The notes beneath the pieces were generated by a model that had not been told where the DNA came from, made no database searches, and was given only the letters and a program-made list of their open reading frames with translations. A stretch of DNA of 64,000 bases, taken from NCBI GenBank assembly GCA_963575745.1, contig CAUYUJ010017993.1, positions 46,001-110,000 of the forward strand, given 5' to 3'. The translations under genes were made by a program, and so were the position numbers. Origin of the DNA: Prorocentrum cordatum (lineage: Eukaryota; Sar; Dinophyceae; Prorocentrales; Prorocentraceae). Positions 50,870 to 60,488 of the stretch are shown here, piece by piece; positions within the stretch are counted from its first letter, which is position 1; every line of letters starts with the position of its first letter.

Positions 50870-52015
50870 ATGCGTGATGGGGCGTGCCGTAATGGGTGGG
50901 GGGGCGCATGCGGGCGGTGCCACTGGGGCCTTCGGTGGAGCTCCTTATGGGGCCATGACGCGCTGTAGTGGGTTGTGGAGGCGCATGCGGGCGGTGCCGC
51001 TGGGGCCTTCGGTTGAGCCCCCACATGGGGCCACGAAGCGCTGTACTGGGTGGGGGGGACGCATGCGGGCGGTCCCGCTGTGACCTTGGCTGGAGCTCCC
51101 TATGGCGCCACGAAGCGCTGTACTGGGTGGGGGGGACGCATGCGGGCGGTCCCGCTGTGACCTTGGCTGGAGCTCCCTATGGCGCCACGACGCGCTGGAC
51201 TGGGTGGGGGGGCGCAGCGGTGCCACTGGGGCCTTCGGTGGAGTTTCCTATGGGGCCGCGAAACGCTGTACTGGGTTCACTGGGACCTTCGCTGGAGCTC
51301 CCTACGGGGTCGCGAAGCGCTGTAGTGGGTGTGGCGGACGCATGCGCGCAAACCTTACTGGGACCTTCGGTGGAGCTCCCCGTGGGGCCACGAAGCGCTG
51401 TAGTGGGTGTGGCGGACGCATGCACGCAAACCTTACTGGGACCTTCGGTGGAGCTCCCCGTGGGGCCACGAAGCGCTGTAGTGGGTGTGGCGGACGCATG
51501 CGCGCACCCCCACTGGGGCCGTCGGTGGAGCTCCCTATGGGCCTGCGAAACGCCGTAGTGGGTGTGGAGGGCGCATGCGGGCACCCCACTGGGGCCTTCG
51601 GTGAAGCTCCCTATGAGGCCACGAAGCGCAATACTGGGTGTGGCGGACGCATGCGGGCACCCCACTGGGGCCTTCGGTGGAGCTCCCTGTGGGGCCACGA
51701 AACGCTGTATTGGTTGTCATGCGAGCACCCCCAGTGGGGCCTTCGGTGGAGCTCCCTATGGGACCACAAAACACTGTACTGGATGTGGCGGACGCATGCG
51801 CGAACCCCTACTGGGGCCTTCGGTGGAGCTCCTTATGGGGTCACGAAACGCTGGACTGGGTGGGGCGGGCGCATGCGGGCGGTGCCACTGGGGACTTTGG
51901 TGGAGCTCCCTATGGGGCCACGAAGCGCTGTACTAAGTGGGGCGGACGCAGATGGGCACCCCCCACTGGGGCTTTCGGTGGAGCTCCCTATGGGGCCACG
52001 AAACGTGTGAGGGGT
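50870..52015. repeat. Satellite array, about 78-bp unit, about 14-15 copies
   Basis: Units contain CGCATGCGGGC, CACTGGGGCCTTCGGTGGAG, CTCCCTATGGGGCCACGAAG and CGCTGTACTGGGTG. CGCATG occurs at 50905, 50982, 51060 and 51137, spacing 77-78 bp. Since 78 is 26 codons, one plus frame stays open for 302 codons (51102-52010), repeating a Gly-Ala-Pro-Tyr-Gly-Ala-Thr-Lys-Arg-Cys type motif. Other frames and the minus strand are also open. Two neighbouring units (51335-51490) are nearly identical, a sign of recent homogenisation. Confidence 0.9.
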
Positions 52016-52462
52016 GTGCCACAGTGAGGGGGATGACGGGAGGAGTGAGGAGGGGGGGGAGGAGGAGAGGAGAGAGGAGAGGAACGCGGGGACCGCCACT
52101 TCAAAACAGGGACCCAACACCACAGGATGGTTGGGAAGAACACAGCGACGACACGGGGGAGAACCGGGGACGCGCTTACCCAGGTCGGCGCCGACCCCGC
52201 GCAAGCCGGTCACGAAGTACAGTCGGGCTGCCGAAACAGGGAACGATGAATACGGAGCGCGGTCCCTGTCTGGCCCCCGCAGCACCTGGGTGCACGAGGA
52301 GCGCCAGAGAAGCAGCCAGGGACGAGGAGCGCGAGGACCCGGGGAACACCGAGCCCCTTCCGGACCGAACCCGTTCCTTGCTCCAGCGCCCTGGCCGCAG
52401 CCCCCGAGCCCGGGGTCGGCGGAGGGCGGGGAGCAGAGGCTGGCTCCACGCGGGGCCCGGAC
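52016..52462. other. No gene seen; unique GC-rich DNA
   Basis: GGAGGA words at 52040-52080, then unique sequence with overlapping frames and no recognised motif. Confidence 0.4.
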
Positions 52463-52659
52463 AGGGGAACAAAACGTGGCACAAACATAAAAACTCGGAG
52501 GTCCGCGCGGATTTCTTGGATCGGCGCTGGGGCCCCGCGGCGGCGCCTCCGGCGCCGCCCCTGGCGTGCTCCGCGCGCCAGGGAGCGGGGTCCAGCGCCG
52601 ATCCGAGAAATCCACGCGGACCTCCGAGTTTTTATGTTTATGCCACTTTTTGTTCCCCT
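52463..52659. mobile_element. Family D inverted-repeat element, copy 4 (best preserved)
   Basis: A 197-bp element with terminal inverted repeats of about 65 bp: left AGGGGAACAAAACGTGGCAC, AAACATAAAAACTCGGAGG, TCCGCGCGGATTTCTTGGAT; right the complement, ending TTATGCCACTTTTTGTTCCCCT. The centre GCGGCGGCGCCTCCGGCGCC is itself palindromic. The right end followed by ACAG resembles a 3' splice site (pyrimidine tract then CAG), which may be chance. No convincing target duplication. Confidence 0.85.
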
Positions 52660-52790
52660 ACAGGCGCACGTGGGTCAGCGATTGGGAGGAGCTCGGATGG
52701 CTCGCATCGTCTCACCGCACACGCGTCGGATGCGCCTCCTGCCGTCGGCCGGGGCCGCACCTCGAAAGTGCCCCTCGCCCACTGTCTCGG
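52660..52790. other. No gene seen
   Basis: Unique sequence preceding a tandem duplication. Confidence 0.35.
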
Positions 52791-53250
52791 CATGAGTCCG
52801 TGAGACGGCTGTGTCTCGCCACGGATGAAGATGCCCGACTTGGCCGACGTGGCCTCAGTGAGAAAATGAAACACGCATGCGACAGCGAGCCGCGAGGAAC
52901 TGAGAGGACTAAAAGAGACCAAAGGCAGATGGAGAAGCCCGCAAGGGTACGCAAGTGTCTCGTCACCTCCCCATCCTCCTCGAGCTGACGACACCTCCTC
53001 CGGACTGTCCTCCTCTTTGGGGTGCCCAAGCTTGGATCCGTGAGATCGCTACGTCTTGTCACAGGGAGAACATGAAGTACCCGACTTCGGCAATGTGGGC
53101 CTCAGAGCTCACAAAGAGCTTGTATGCAACAGCTAGCGCAAGAAACTGCGAGGCCAAGGGATGAAAACAGTCAATGGAGAAGCCCAGAAGGTTACGTAGG
53201 TATCTCGTCGCCTCTTCCTCCTCCTCCTCCTCCTCTTCCTCAAATTGATC
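52791..53250. repeat. Diverged tandem duplication, about 240-bp unit, two copies
   Basis: TCCGTGAGACGGCTGTGTCT (52797) and TCCGTGAGATCGCTACGTCT (53037) begin two collinear copies. Both continue through GATGCCCGACTTGG / AGTACCCGACTTCGG, GGCCTCAG, GAAACTG/GGAACTG and ATGGAGAAGCCC to a CTCGTC-CCTC end. The second is followed by a CTC microsatellite. Coding frames are not conserved between copies. Confidence 0.8.
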
Positions 53251-53640
53251 GCACCTTCTACTGCGTTCCCGCAAGCCTGGGCCCCGTAGTCGATCTCCTG
53301 GTCGGTGATGTTGACCTCCAGAAGCCGCCGGGGGCGTCGGTATGCCACCGGCAGACATCGTCATCGCCGCCGCCGTCGCTTCGGGCGACATCCACCGACC
53401 CTGGCCAGAGCGATCCTGGCCAGAACGATCCTGGCCGTCGCTTCAACGATCCTGGCCGTGCAAACTTGGACTAGCGATCTGTGGACTCGGCGCGCGGTCG
53501 CCACATCCATGGATCGGGGGAGGTGCCCTCTCCAGAATGTGGCCGGTGCCGCCTCGCTGGGCGGCGGAAGTCCGCGCTTTCCCATGGCAGCGGGGCCGTC
53601 GCTAATCCGAGGAGGGCGAGGGAGGAGGACGAGGAGAAGA
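53251..53640. repeat. GATCCTGGCCAGAAC short tandem repeat; otherwise no gene
   Basis: At about 53400-53462 the word CGATCCTGGCC occurs four times (three with 16-20-bp spacing). The flanks are unique. No protein family recognised. Confidence 0.6.
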
Positions 53641-53910
53641 AGAAGGGCGATGGAGGAGGAACGCGAGGGAGGCGGAGGATGAGGATGATGATGATGATGA
53701 GGAGGAGGAGGAGGAGGAGGAAGAGGAGGAGGATTAGAAGGATTAGGAGGGGGAGGAGGAGGAGGAGAAGACGGAGGAGGAGGAGGATTAGGAGGAGGAG
53801 GAGGAGGAGAAGGAGGAGGAGGATAAGGAGGAGGAGGAGGAGGAGGAGGAGGAGGAGGAGGAGGAGGATTAGGAGGAGAAGGAGGAGGAGAAGGAGGAGG
53901 AAGAAGACGC
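53641..53910. repeat. (GGA)n array with GATTAG interruptions
   Basis: GGAGGA runs interrupted by ATTAGGA at intervals. Poly-Arg and poly-Leu frames are compositional. Confidence 0.94.
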
Positions 53911-53969
53911 GAGGGCCCTCAGCTGCTTCCCAAGTACTCGGGGGAGTCCGGCGGGGTCTGGCCCTCGCC

Positions 53970-54240
53970 GCCACCCGTGGGGCTCCTCGTGCGCCCCCCG
54001 CCGGGTCGGGGGGAGGCTTCGCCCTCGGCGGCCCCCCGGTGGGCAGCTCGTCGGCCTCCCCGTGCGGGGGCCGGCTGCCGAGGTTGTCGCGCCGTCGCCA
54101 CCCCGTGGGGCTCCCCGTGCGCCGGCCGGGTCGGGGGGAGGCTTCGCCCTCGGCGGCCCCCGGTGGGCAGCTCGTCGGCCTCCCCGTGCGAGGGCTGGCT
54201 GCCGAGGCTGTCGCGCCGTCGCCACCCCCGGTGAGCGCTC
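53970..54240. repeat. Tandem repeat, about 128-bp unit, two copies plus partials
   Basis: GTGGGGCTCC at 53977 and 54105 starts two units containing GGGTCGGGGGGAGGCTTCGC, CCTCGGCGGCCCC and GGTGGGCAGCTCGTCGGCCT. The sub-word CTGGCTGCCGAGG, TCGCGCCGTCGCCACCCC recurs at about 54190 and 54317 with CGGTGAGCGCTC. Non-coding. Confidence 0.78.
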
Positions 54241-54274
54241 CGTGCCCGACATGGATCGCACCACCTCGACTTCG

Positions 54275-54543
54275 GTCGGGTCTGTCCCCCCTAGGGGGGG
54301 AATTTGGGGCGAGAGCTGGCTGCCGAGGTCGTCGCGCCGTCGCCACCCCCGGTGAGCGCTCTGTGCCCCACATTGGTCGCACCACCTCGGCTTTGGTCGG
54401 GTCTCTTTTATTTTTTCGGTGAACCTGCGGCCCCCAAGCGGAACCCTAAGTGACACTTGAAATCACACTCGGTGCTCACAGAAATGACAGCCGAAGTGTC
54501 AACGAAAGATCATGCATCACCCGCCTAGGGGGACAGACCCGAC
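54275..54543. mobile_element. Family E element, copy 3
   Basis: Left end GTCGGGTCTGTCCCCCCTAG, right end CTAGGGGGACAGACCCGAC: near-perfect 19-20-bp terminal inverted repeats. The interior carries a copy of the GAGCTGGCTGCCGAGGTCGT repeat and a TTTTATTTTTT tract. It lies four bases from copy 4. Confidence 0.75.
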
Positions 54544-54547
54544 TTTG

Positions 54548-54705
54548 GTCGGGCCTGTCCTCCTCGGGGGGGGGGGATCTGGGGCGAAACGTAAAGCATG
54601 GCCAAGCACTGGCCCAACACAGATGCAAAACTGACACAAGAGAAAGTCCCCAGGCTATTGTTTCACTATTTTTGAATGTTCCTCCTGAAGAAGGACATGC
54701 CCGAC
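54548..54705. mobile_element. Family E element, copy 4
   Basis: Left end GTCGGGCCTGTCCTCCTCGG. Right end CCTCCTGAAGAAGGACATGC, CCGAC. A 158-bp element directly abutting copy 3 in head-to-tail orientation of terminal repeats, so GACCCGAC-TTTG-GTCGGGCC forms a palindrome at the junction (54537-54555). Confidence 0.75.
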
Positions 54706-55325
54706 TTAGACCTAGACTGTAATTGCACCTCGTATGCTCTACTACCCTGCAGGAAATAATCGGATGTACCCCCGTGCCACGACCCGCCTTCATGGTAAAC
54801 CTCAGCAGGTGGACCTATAGGGTGCAATCTGCACGACAGCCCATCCGAAATATGGATTCATACCACCCCCGCCAGCCCAATTCTCGACCCACCCACACAA
54901 TCCCCCCGTCAAATTATTCTATGCGCAACAATCGCTTTGATCTCATAATTGCATGCCTGATGGTTTCGTAACAAATGATGCAAAGCGGATCATGCGCGCA
55001 CATGACACGATTCGTCTCAAACCATTGCTTCCAAATCATGTTATGCACCAGCCATCAGATACCTGTGGCTGCTCTAGAGACAAGCTCCCAGGTTTCTGTG
55101 CGCGCGGACTTGCGGGCGCTGGGCTTGCCTAGCGTAAGGTCAATTGCTTTTTAGTATCAGTCTCAATCCTCCTCCGTGCCCTCCAATCACACCAGCCCTC
55201 CGGGCGTAGGTGGTCTAGAGCGCTTCCTCTTCCGGACCCCCTTCTTTCCCCTTCAAGGAGGGTTCACCCCTCACCCCTTACCCTCTCCCTTGGCCTTGAA
55301 CTGAAAGTTTCGCAAGGGTTTCGCG
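54706..55325. other. No gene seen; short family I piece at 55188-55275
   Basis: Mostly unique AT-richer sequence. CACCAGCCCTCCGGGCGTAG, GTGGTCTAGA, CCCCCTTCTTTCCCCTTC at about 55190-55255 matches the start of the 33690 copy of family I. Confidence 0.5.
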
Positions 55326-55690
55326 CGTCCAATATGGCCCAAGACGGCTCCAAGAGCGCCTCGGAGAGCCCAAGATGACCTCCAAGATGGCTCAAGATAG
55401 CGCAAGATGCCTCAAGATAGCTCCTAAGATGCTCCAACCAGCCCCAATAACGCTCCAAGACGGCTCCAGGTGGCCAAGGAGCCTCCCAAGGAGGCCGCCA
55501 CGAGGCAAACATCCTTCCGAAACCTGCGGAAAATCAATGCATTGTGCCTTCTCGCCTTCGTCGATGGCCTTCCGAGACCTCAAGACAGCTCCAAGAGGGC
55601 CCCAAGAGAGGTTCAAGGGAGCCCTACGACGGCCCCAAGAGCGCTCCAAGAGGGGTCCGAGAGGCGCGATGTTCGGCATGCTCGAGGGGC
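55326..55690. repeat. Family H cluster 5: CCAAGAtGGCTC / CCAAGAGGGCCC minisatellite
   Basis: Degenerate words: AAGATGGCTCAAGATAGC, CTCCAAGACGGCTCC, GCCCCAAGAGCGCTCCAAGA. The middle GCCTTCTCGCCTTCGTCGAT, GGCCTTCCGAGACC corresponds to segments at 22560, 35908 and 45110. Confidence 0.72.
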
Positions 55691-57097
55691 AGTGCTAATT
55701 GCGACCCTCCCTTTCTTCGATCGATGCCATCCGACTCCCTCCTCACCCCCTCCTCCCCTCACTCTCCCCTGCGCCCCGTCATCGTCATCGTTGACATCGT
55801 CGCTCTGGTCGCTCTGGTAGACGCCCTCGTCCCCTCGCCACGAGCCTGGATGACCACGTGGTCTTCGACGCCACCAACGGCATTCTTGAGCGTGGCGACC
55901 TTGAGGAGAAGAGGAGACAAAGCGTACTTCCGCACTGCCGAACTTCCCAACTGCCTGAACTCAACAAGTCTACGGGCAACGACCTTGCGACCAAACAAAC
56001 GGCTCGGAACATCAATAGGTATTGCTGCAGTGCTGCCTCTCTAGATGGTGTATACTGTCAACCACAATGTATCAACAATTTTCTGTCTAACTAGCAATCG
56101 ATCGTACCGCCGTCATTCTTGCCACGGGACATTCACGGGACAAGCGCATCAACCTATCTAGCAGTATCCGCCACCGTGCCACCTGTCGCATTGAGCGGCG
56201 GCAGGATGTATGCATTCTCCTACGGGACCCTACACTTGCACGGATGAGATGCAGCTCCTTTACCATACGAAGCTCTGTCCTGAGACTTCCGCAACCCCAT
56301 ACGACCAGCAACACTTACACGTATGCAGGGCGGTTCCCTGGGTCTGTCCCTGGAGACACTTCCTTGAACTTGATGGCCCCGCCTTGTCGCTGCACGGGCA
56401 GACCCTCGCAGGAAGGGCAGACCCTTGCGGGCGCAGGAGGTGGTCGCCTTTCAAGGTGGCCGCGCTTTGCGCATTGAGACATAATCATTGTAGTGATGTC
56501 TGAGGAGCGGCCTTCGGACGGGAGGTTGTGTTGCAGCATCGCTGATGCATCTTCGCTTTACTCCGGTTCCCCCTCTTCGCCCCCCATGCCCGCCCCCCTC
56601 CTCCCTCCGTCCTTCTCCGCCCCATCCTGATGCCTCCTTCTACAGTCTCCAGTGCTTCGCTGACGGTCGCCCCATACCTGATGAGCTTGGACCCTCATCA
56701 AGCCTAGGCCTACGGCGCGCTTTGCTCGGGGGGACGTGGTGGGGTAGGGGCAGAGGTGGGGTTAGAGGAAAATAGTTCAAAACGGCCCGTGTGAAAAGGA
56801 AAGGTGAGTATCCAGCTGGGTCTGTTCCCTACCCCCACCTTGGCAGAAATCCCCTCCGTCTAAGAACTCCCGATTGGCAATTCGCCCCCCCCTCCCCCTC
56901 TCCCCCCCTCCCCAGCCATCCGGCGCTCCGAGTGCTTCCTTGCGTGGGCCCTCAGTGGAGGCCTGGAGATGTGCACCAACACCAACACAGGGGGCTGCCT
57001 CCACAGGGGGAAGACGATCCTCGATGTCGCTGTTGGTGGTAATGTTTCGGTCGCCCTGGAAACCAGAATATGACCACCGTCGCCGAGATCGGGATCT
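55691..57097. other. No recognisable gene; ordinary-complexity DNA
   Basis: About 1.4 kb with near-normal complexity. Frames up to 166 codons (plus, 55544-56044) show no family motif. CCTCACCCCC runs occur at 55740-55775 and CCCCCTC at 56885-56915. It could contain an unrecognised exon or old transposon. Confidence 0.35.
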
Positions 57098-57313
57098 GAG
57101 CCTGTTTTTTTGGTAGACTCTGGCAAGTTTACTTGCATGGACGGGGGGGGGCTGAGCCTGAAGCAAGCCCGGGGGGAGGGGGGGGGCGCGGAAATCGCGC
57201 AAGTCGAAAGGCACTTGCACGCTAGTATTCGCTTGAAGAGGGGCGAGGGGGGGGGGGGGGGGGGGCGAACGCCATGCAAGTAAACTTGCCTGAGTCAACA
57301 AAAAAAACAGGCT
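57098..57313. mobile_element. Miniature element with 41-bp terminal inverted repeats
   Basis: Left end GAGCCTGTTTTTTTGGTAGA, CTCTGGCAAGTTTACTTGCA, TGG. Right end is the complement with few mismatches, finishing AAACAGGCTC. The interior is G-rich with runs of G up to 20 (about 57248-57267). About 215 bp, non-coding, single copy here. No clear target duplication. Confidence 0.82.
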
Positions 57314-57560
57314 CCTTCCCTCGGTGAAGGCACGCCGCCGACCTCGGTGACGGTGTCCACCTCCGGGCCTGCGACCCCGAGACCTCTCGACCGTCGCCGA
57401 GATCGGGACCTTCTTCCCTCGCCCTGGAAGGCAGAATATGACCACCGCCGCCGAGATCGGGACCTTCTGCCCTCGGTGGAGGCACGCCGCCGACCTCGGG
57501 GACGGTGTCCACCCCCGGGCCTGCGACCCCAAGACCTCTCGACCGTCGCGCGACGGGCTG
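57314..57560. repeat. Tandem repeat, about 154-bp unit, about 1.5 copies
   Basis: CCCTCGGTGAAGGCACGCCG (57317) and CCCTCGGTGGAGGCACGCCG (57471) start collinear copies running through GACGGTGTCCACC, GGGCCTGCGACCCC and GACCTCTCGACCGTCG. GCCGAGATCGGGACCTTCT also recurs, and a relative is at 57075-57095. Confidence 0.8.
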
Positions 57561-57640
57561 GCCCTCCGCGAGCCTGCCGGCCCCGAGCGGGCCTCCCTCT
57601 GGAGGCCCGAGGCCCAGCCGCCCTGGGCCCCCGGGAAGAC

Positions 57641-57735
57641 CGGAGAGGAGGAGGAGGAGGAGGAGGAGGAGGAGGAGGAGGAGGAGGAGGAGGAGGAGGA
57701 GGAGGAGGAGGAGGAGGAGGAGGAGGAGGAGGGAG
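57641..57735. repeat. (GGA)n microsatellite
   Basis: About 30 GGA/AGG triplets. Confidence 0.95.
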
Positions 57736-58010
57736 GAGGAGAGGAGGAGGATTTTTTGGCACCGAGGGCTCCAATGAGCTCAAAGGGGAGGGGGAAGAGG
57801 GGGGGGGAAGGACTCCTCCGCTGCAGGCGGGGCGGGCCTTGGCCTTGTTGAAAGCCTTGGCCCGCGCGCTCGCGCCTTGGCCTTCGCTCCAGCTTGCAGA
57901 GATTCTCGGCCCCCTTCTTTGAGAGGGGGCCACAAGGCTGGGCCAGCAGCAGGATCGATCGGTCCATACCGAGGCCCCCGCATGTAGTGCACGCCCAGCA
58001 GTCGGCGTGC
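57736..58010. other. No gene seen; probable LINE-3 3' flank
   Basis: Lies beyond the LINE-3 RNase H stop codon (minus strand reads toward lower coordinates). A run of eight A at 58012-58019 is the last homopolymer near the element end. No poly-A tail or target duplication was proven. Confidence 0.4.
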
Positions 58011-58365
58011 TTAAAAAAAACGGGCGGCGTGGGACGGGTGGACAGTCTGATTCCCGATCTGGAGCGGGGCGGACCTGGAGGAGGAGGGGGCAGCACCATA
58101 ATCAATGGGGTTGCACGGGGTCGAAAGCCAATCCGCAACCCCCTCCTTGGAGGGCTTCTGGTGGCACGACCTGCAACTAAACCGCGATTCCAAAAACTGA
58201 AGACCGTTCTTATGCGGGAAACTCTGGACCGCTTTCCCTAACTTACTCAGGCCAGCTTTCCGAACTCCGTTGAAGGGCTTAGCCCTCTCTCTCTGACTGC
58301 GACTGTCATGAGGGGCAGTAGCAATGAGAGTGAAAGCAAGACGGAGACGGACCTGCTCGGCGAGA
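58011..58365 (-). pseudogene. LINE-3 C-terminal tail after RNase H
   Basis: Continues in the RNase H frame: about 115 residues with CRSCHQKPSKEGVADWLSTP, where Cys-x2-Cys and a later Cys could be a partial zinc site. Ends at the stop at 58011. No known domain; its only support is continuity with the RNase H frame. Confidence 0.5.
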
Positions 58366-58894
58366 GCGTCGAGAGCGATACCACTCTGGGTTGTGTCAGG
58401 GCCAATCTGGCACATCCCAGCTTCCCAATCGGCGATCCGATCGGCCTCGACATTCGCAAGACGAAACAGCTCGGGGAGACCAATTGCGCGGTGTCTGTCC
58501 TCGCTCACATGGCTCTCGACCTTAATTAAAGTGATCCCTCGGGCCCTGGTTTCGGCGACGTGGGCCAGGGAAAACCACAAATCGAGGTTAGACTTGGGCA
58601 TGCCGCCCGCCAGAAGTCTGAACCAGCCTCGGACAACGTAGGCCGAGTCACACAAAAATGTCAAATCGTCCGAAACTTGCTGCACGCAATCGAGGAGAGC
58701 CCAAAGCTCAGCTCTGTTGGAAGTCTGCCTACGACCAGCCAGGGGGCGCTCCTACGACGCACGACCTCCGCTTCCAGAGACCTCGGGTTGAGCTCGACCC
58801 ACGCCCAGGCACATCTCTGAAGCCTTCGGTCCTTAGCATTCGCACCCCCAGACCCGTCACCCGCGAACAGACGTCCCACCACTTCAGCTGGGGG
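58366..58894 (-). pseudogene. LINE-3 RNase H type I domain, frameshifted
   Basis: Degrades the RNA strand of the RNA-DNA hybrid during retrotransposition. All four acidic active-site positions can be seen: FAGDGSGG (first Asp, residue 525 of the RT frame), NRAELWAL (Glu), LCDSAYVV (second Asp) and NVEADRIAD (C-terminal Asp). The first lies in the frame ending at 58661, the others in the frame running 58730-58011, so a one-base shift at about 58735-58745 divides the domain. LIKVESHVS, a form of the usual K-V-x-x-H loop, is present. Identity is secure; the domain is split but its catalytic residues are kept. Confidence 0.85.
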
Positions 58895-60487
58895 CTCGCT
58901 ACCTCCGTGGGTCGCAACACCGCTTGCTTCAACGGGTGGGTAGGTCACGTCGTGCAGCTCAACTGCGTCGGGGGGGTCGGGGATGGACGCGAGGTTGGAA
59001 GGGATCATGCCTCGGAGCCAAAAACAAACATTTGAATTCTGATCGAGGGCAGTTACGGCAGCCTCAACCACGTCTTGCATACCTTGACACTCTGGAAGGT
59101 CAGCGCTGCACGGGCATTGCCAAACTCGATGGCGGAGGCGTTCGGGGGCCTCTCCACATCTAGGGCAAGTGGGGTCGAAATCCTGCGCAACACAACACTC
59201 TGCAATGCGCTGCCTGGGCCGCATACCTGCCGCTGCGGCACATTCAACTGCAGCTCTGGTCTGGAACTCTTGGGCTTTATCGAGCCTAGCGAGCTGCTGC
59301 CTTAAGCTGAACAAATCGACACCCTCCTCCATCCCGCCTCCCAAGTGCTGGGTGGGCGCGCCTGCCCACAGCTTGACCTCCACAGTCTCGCGGGCGGCGG
59401 CCAGCAGGTCGGAGGGGTCGTACGAAGAGAGAAACGTGCGGAGAGAGGAGAGGTCTTGGACCGGGGCCTCCCAGCGCTCGTCAAATGGGTCGCGCCACTC
59501 GAAGAGCCCAGGAGTGTCCCATCCAAGCGCAAGGAGGGAGGTGATGATAGCAGACAGGGGGCCTCGGATTCGGAACCACCTGCGATTGGCTGGGATGGTG
59601 GCGACACGGCTATAAATCTTCCTCCAAGCATCTTGGAGGCGGCCGATCGGGGCACCGTCCATTCTCAAATAACGGAACCACTCCACCAACATATCTATAA
59701 CAGCGACAACCGCAGGGTCCCTGGATCCGAACCCGAGGGCCAAAACAGTCGTGAGACACCTGCCTTGCTTTTGCTCCCAGACGGCGCGGGCGGCGGACTG
59801 CCGCAGCTTTTGCAGCCGACCTGGGGCCACCCCAAAAAGTTTGGATTTGTACATGGCATGCGGGACAGCACCTGTTTTAAAAAGCTTGCGGCGGATGCGT
59901 TGCTTGAGAGAACGCAAGCTGGCTATGCGGCTGCCTCTCCGAACTCCTTTACGCCACCTTTGGAGACCGCGGGTGCGGCGACGATTAACATTGCGGCCTC
60001 TGTCGATGCCGAGGTCGGGGGCGCTACCTGAAACCTGCGCAGTGATACCTGCCCTAGCGAGCTCAGCTCCCACTTCTTTGGCGATGAGCGGGGATGAGGC
60101 AATGATGCAAGACTTGCTGGAAAGAGACAAACGTAGGTTATCTAGACGGACTTTGAATTCACGCACAAACTCGACTGTACTGGATGTGACCTGCTGGGCT
60201 GCGCCTACAGCCCTGCTGTTCACGTCGCCCACCCACGTGCGTGCCTCAAGCCCTTGTTGAAACCGAGAGTTGACCTCAAACATGAGGTCCATCAGCGCGC
60301 AAGCCGCCAAATGCTGGGCCGACCTGCATCCAGCGAGCAACGCCCACCACGGGAGGATGGCATCCGAGAAAGAACGCAAACTCAGCAAAAATCTGGGGGC
60401 GCGGTGCAACTGGATACTAAAGGCGAGCACGACGCAAGGGTAAGTTTGCTTTATACAGACTTATAATACCAAAAGGGGGTCTAAACT
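58895..60487 (-). pseudogene. LINE-3 RT palm/thumb and CCHC zinc knuckle
   Basis: After the T-run shift the frame reads YDSLDPLLVL, a TAA (60463-60461), then FSIQLHRAPRFL, LLAGCRSAQHLA (motif B region) and TWVGDV at residues 65-70 of the frame opening at 60430. The usual motif C is x-W/Y-V-D-D, so its first Asp is Gly (codon 60229-60227), which should abolish polymerase activity. Thumb and connection follow, with KSCIIASSPLIAKEV, DLGIDRGRN and LFKTGAVPHAMY. Residues 422-439 form C-x2-C-x8-H-x4-C (CPRCG...HRVWQC), the zinc-binding knuckle common after RT in LINEs. Confidence 0.83.
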
Positions 60488-60488
60488 G

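Noticed and set aside
51102-52010. 302-codon Cys/Gly-rich frame as a gene
   Set aside because: The same satellite keeps other frames open on both strands and there is no start context or unique flank in frame.
54275-54543. A larger LTR-like element with GTCGGGC ends
   Set aside because: The ends are short inverted repeats and not long direct repeats; no gag or pol motif lies between them.
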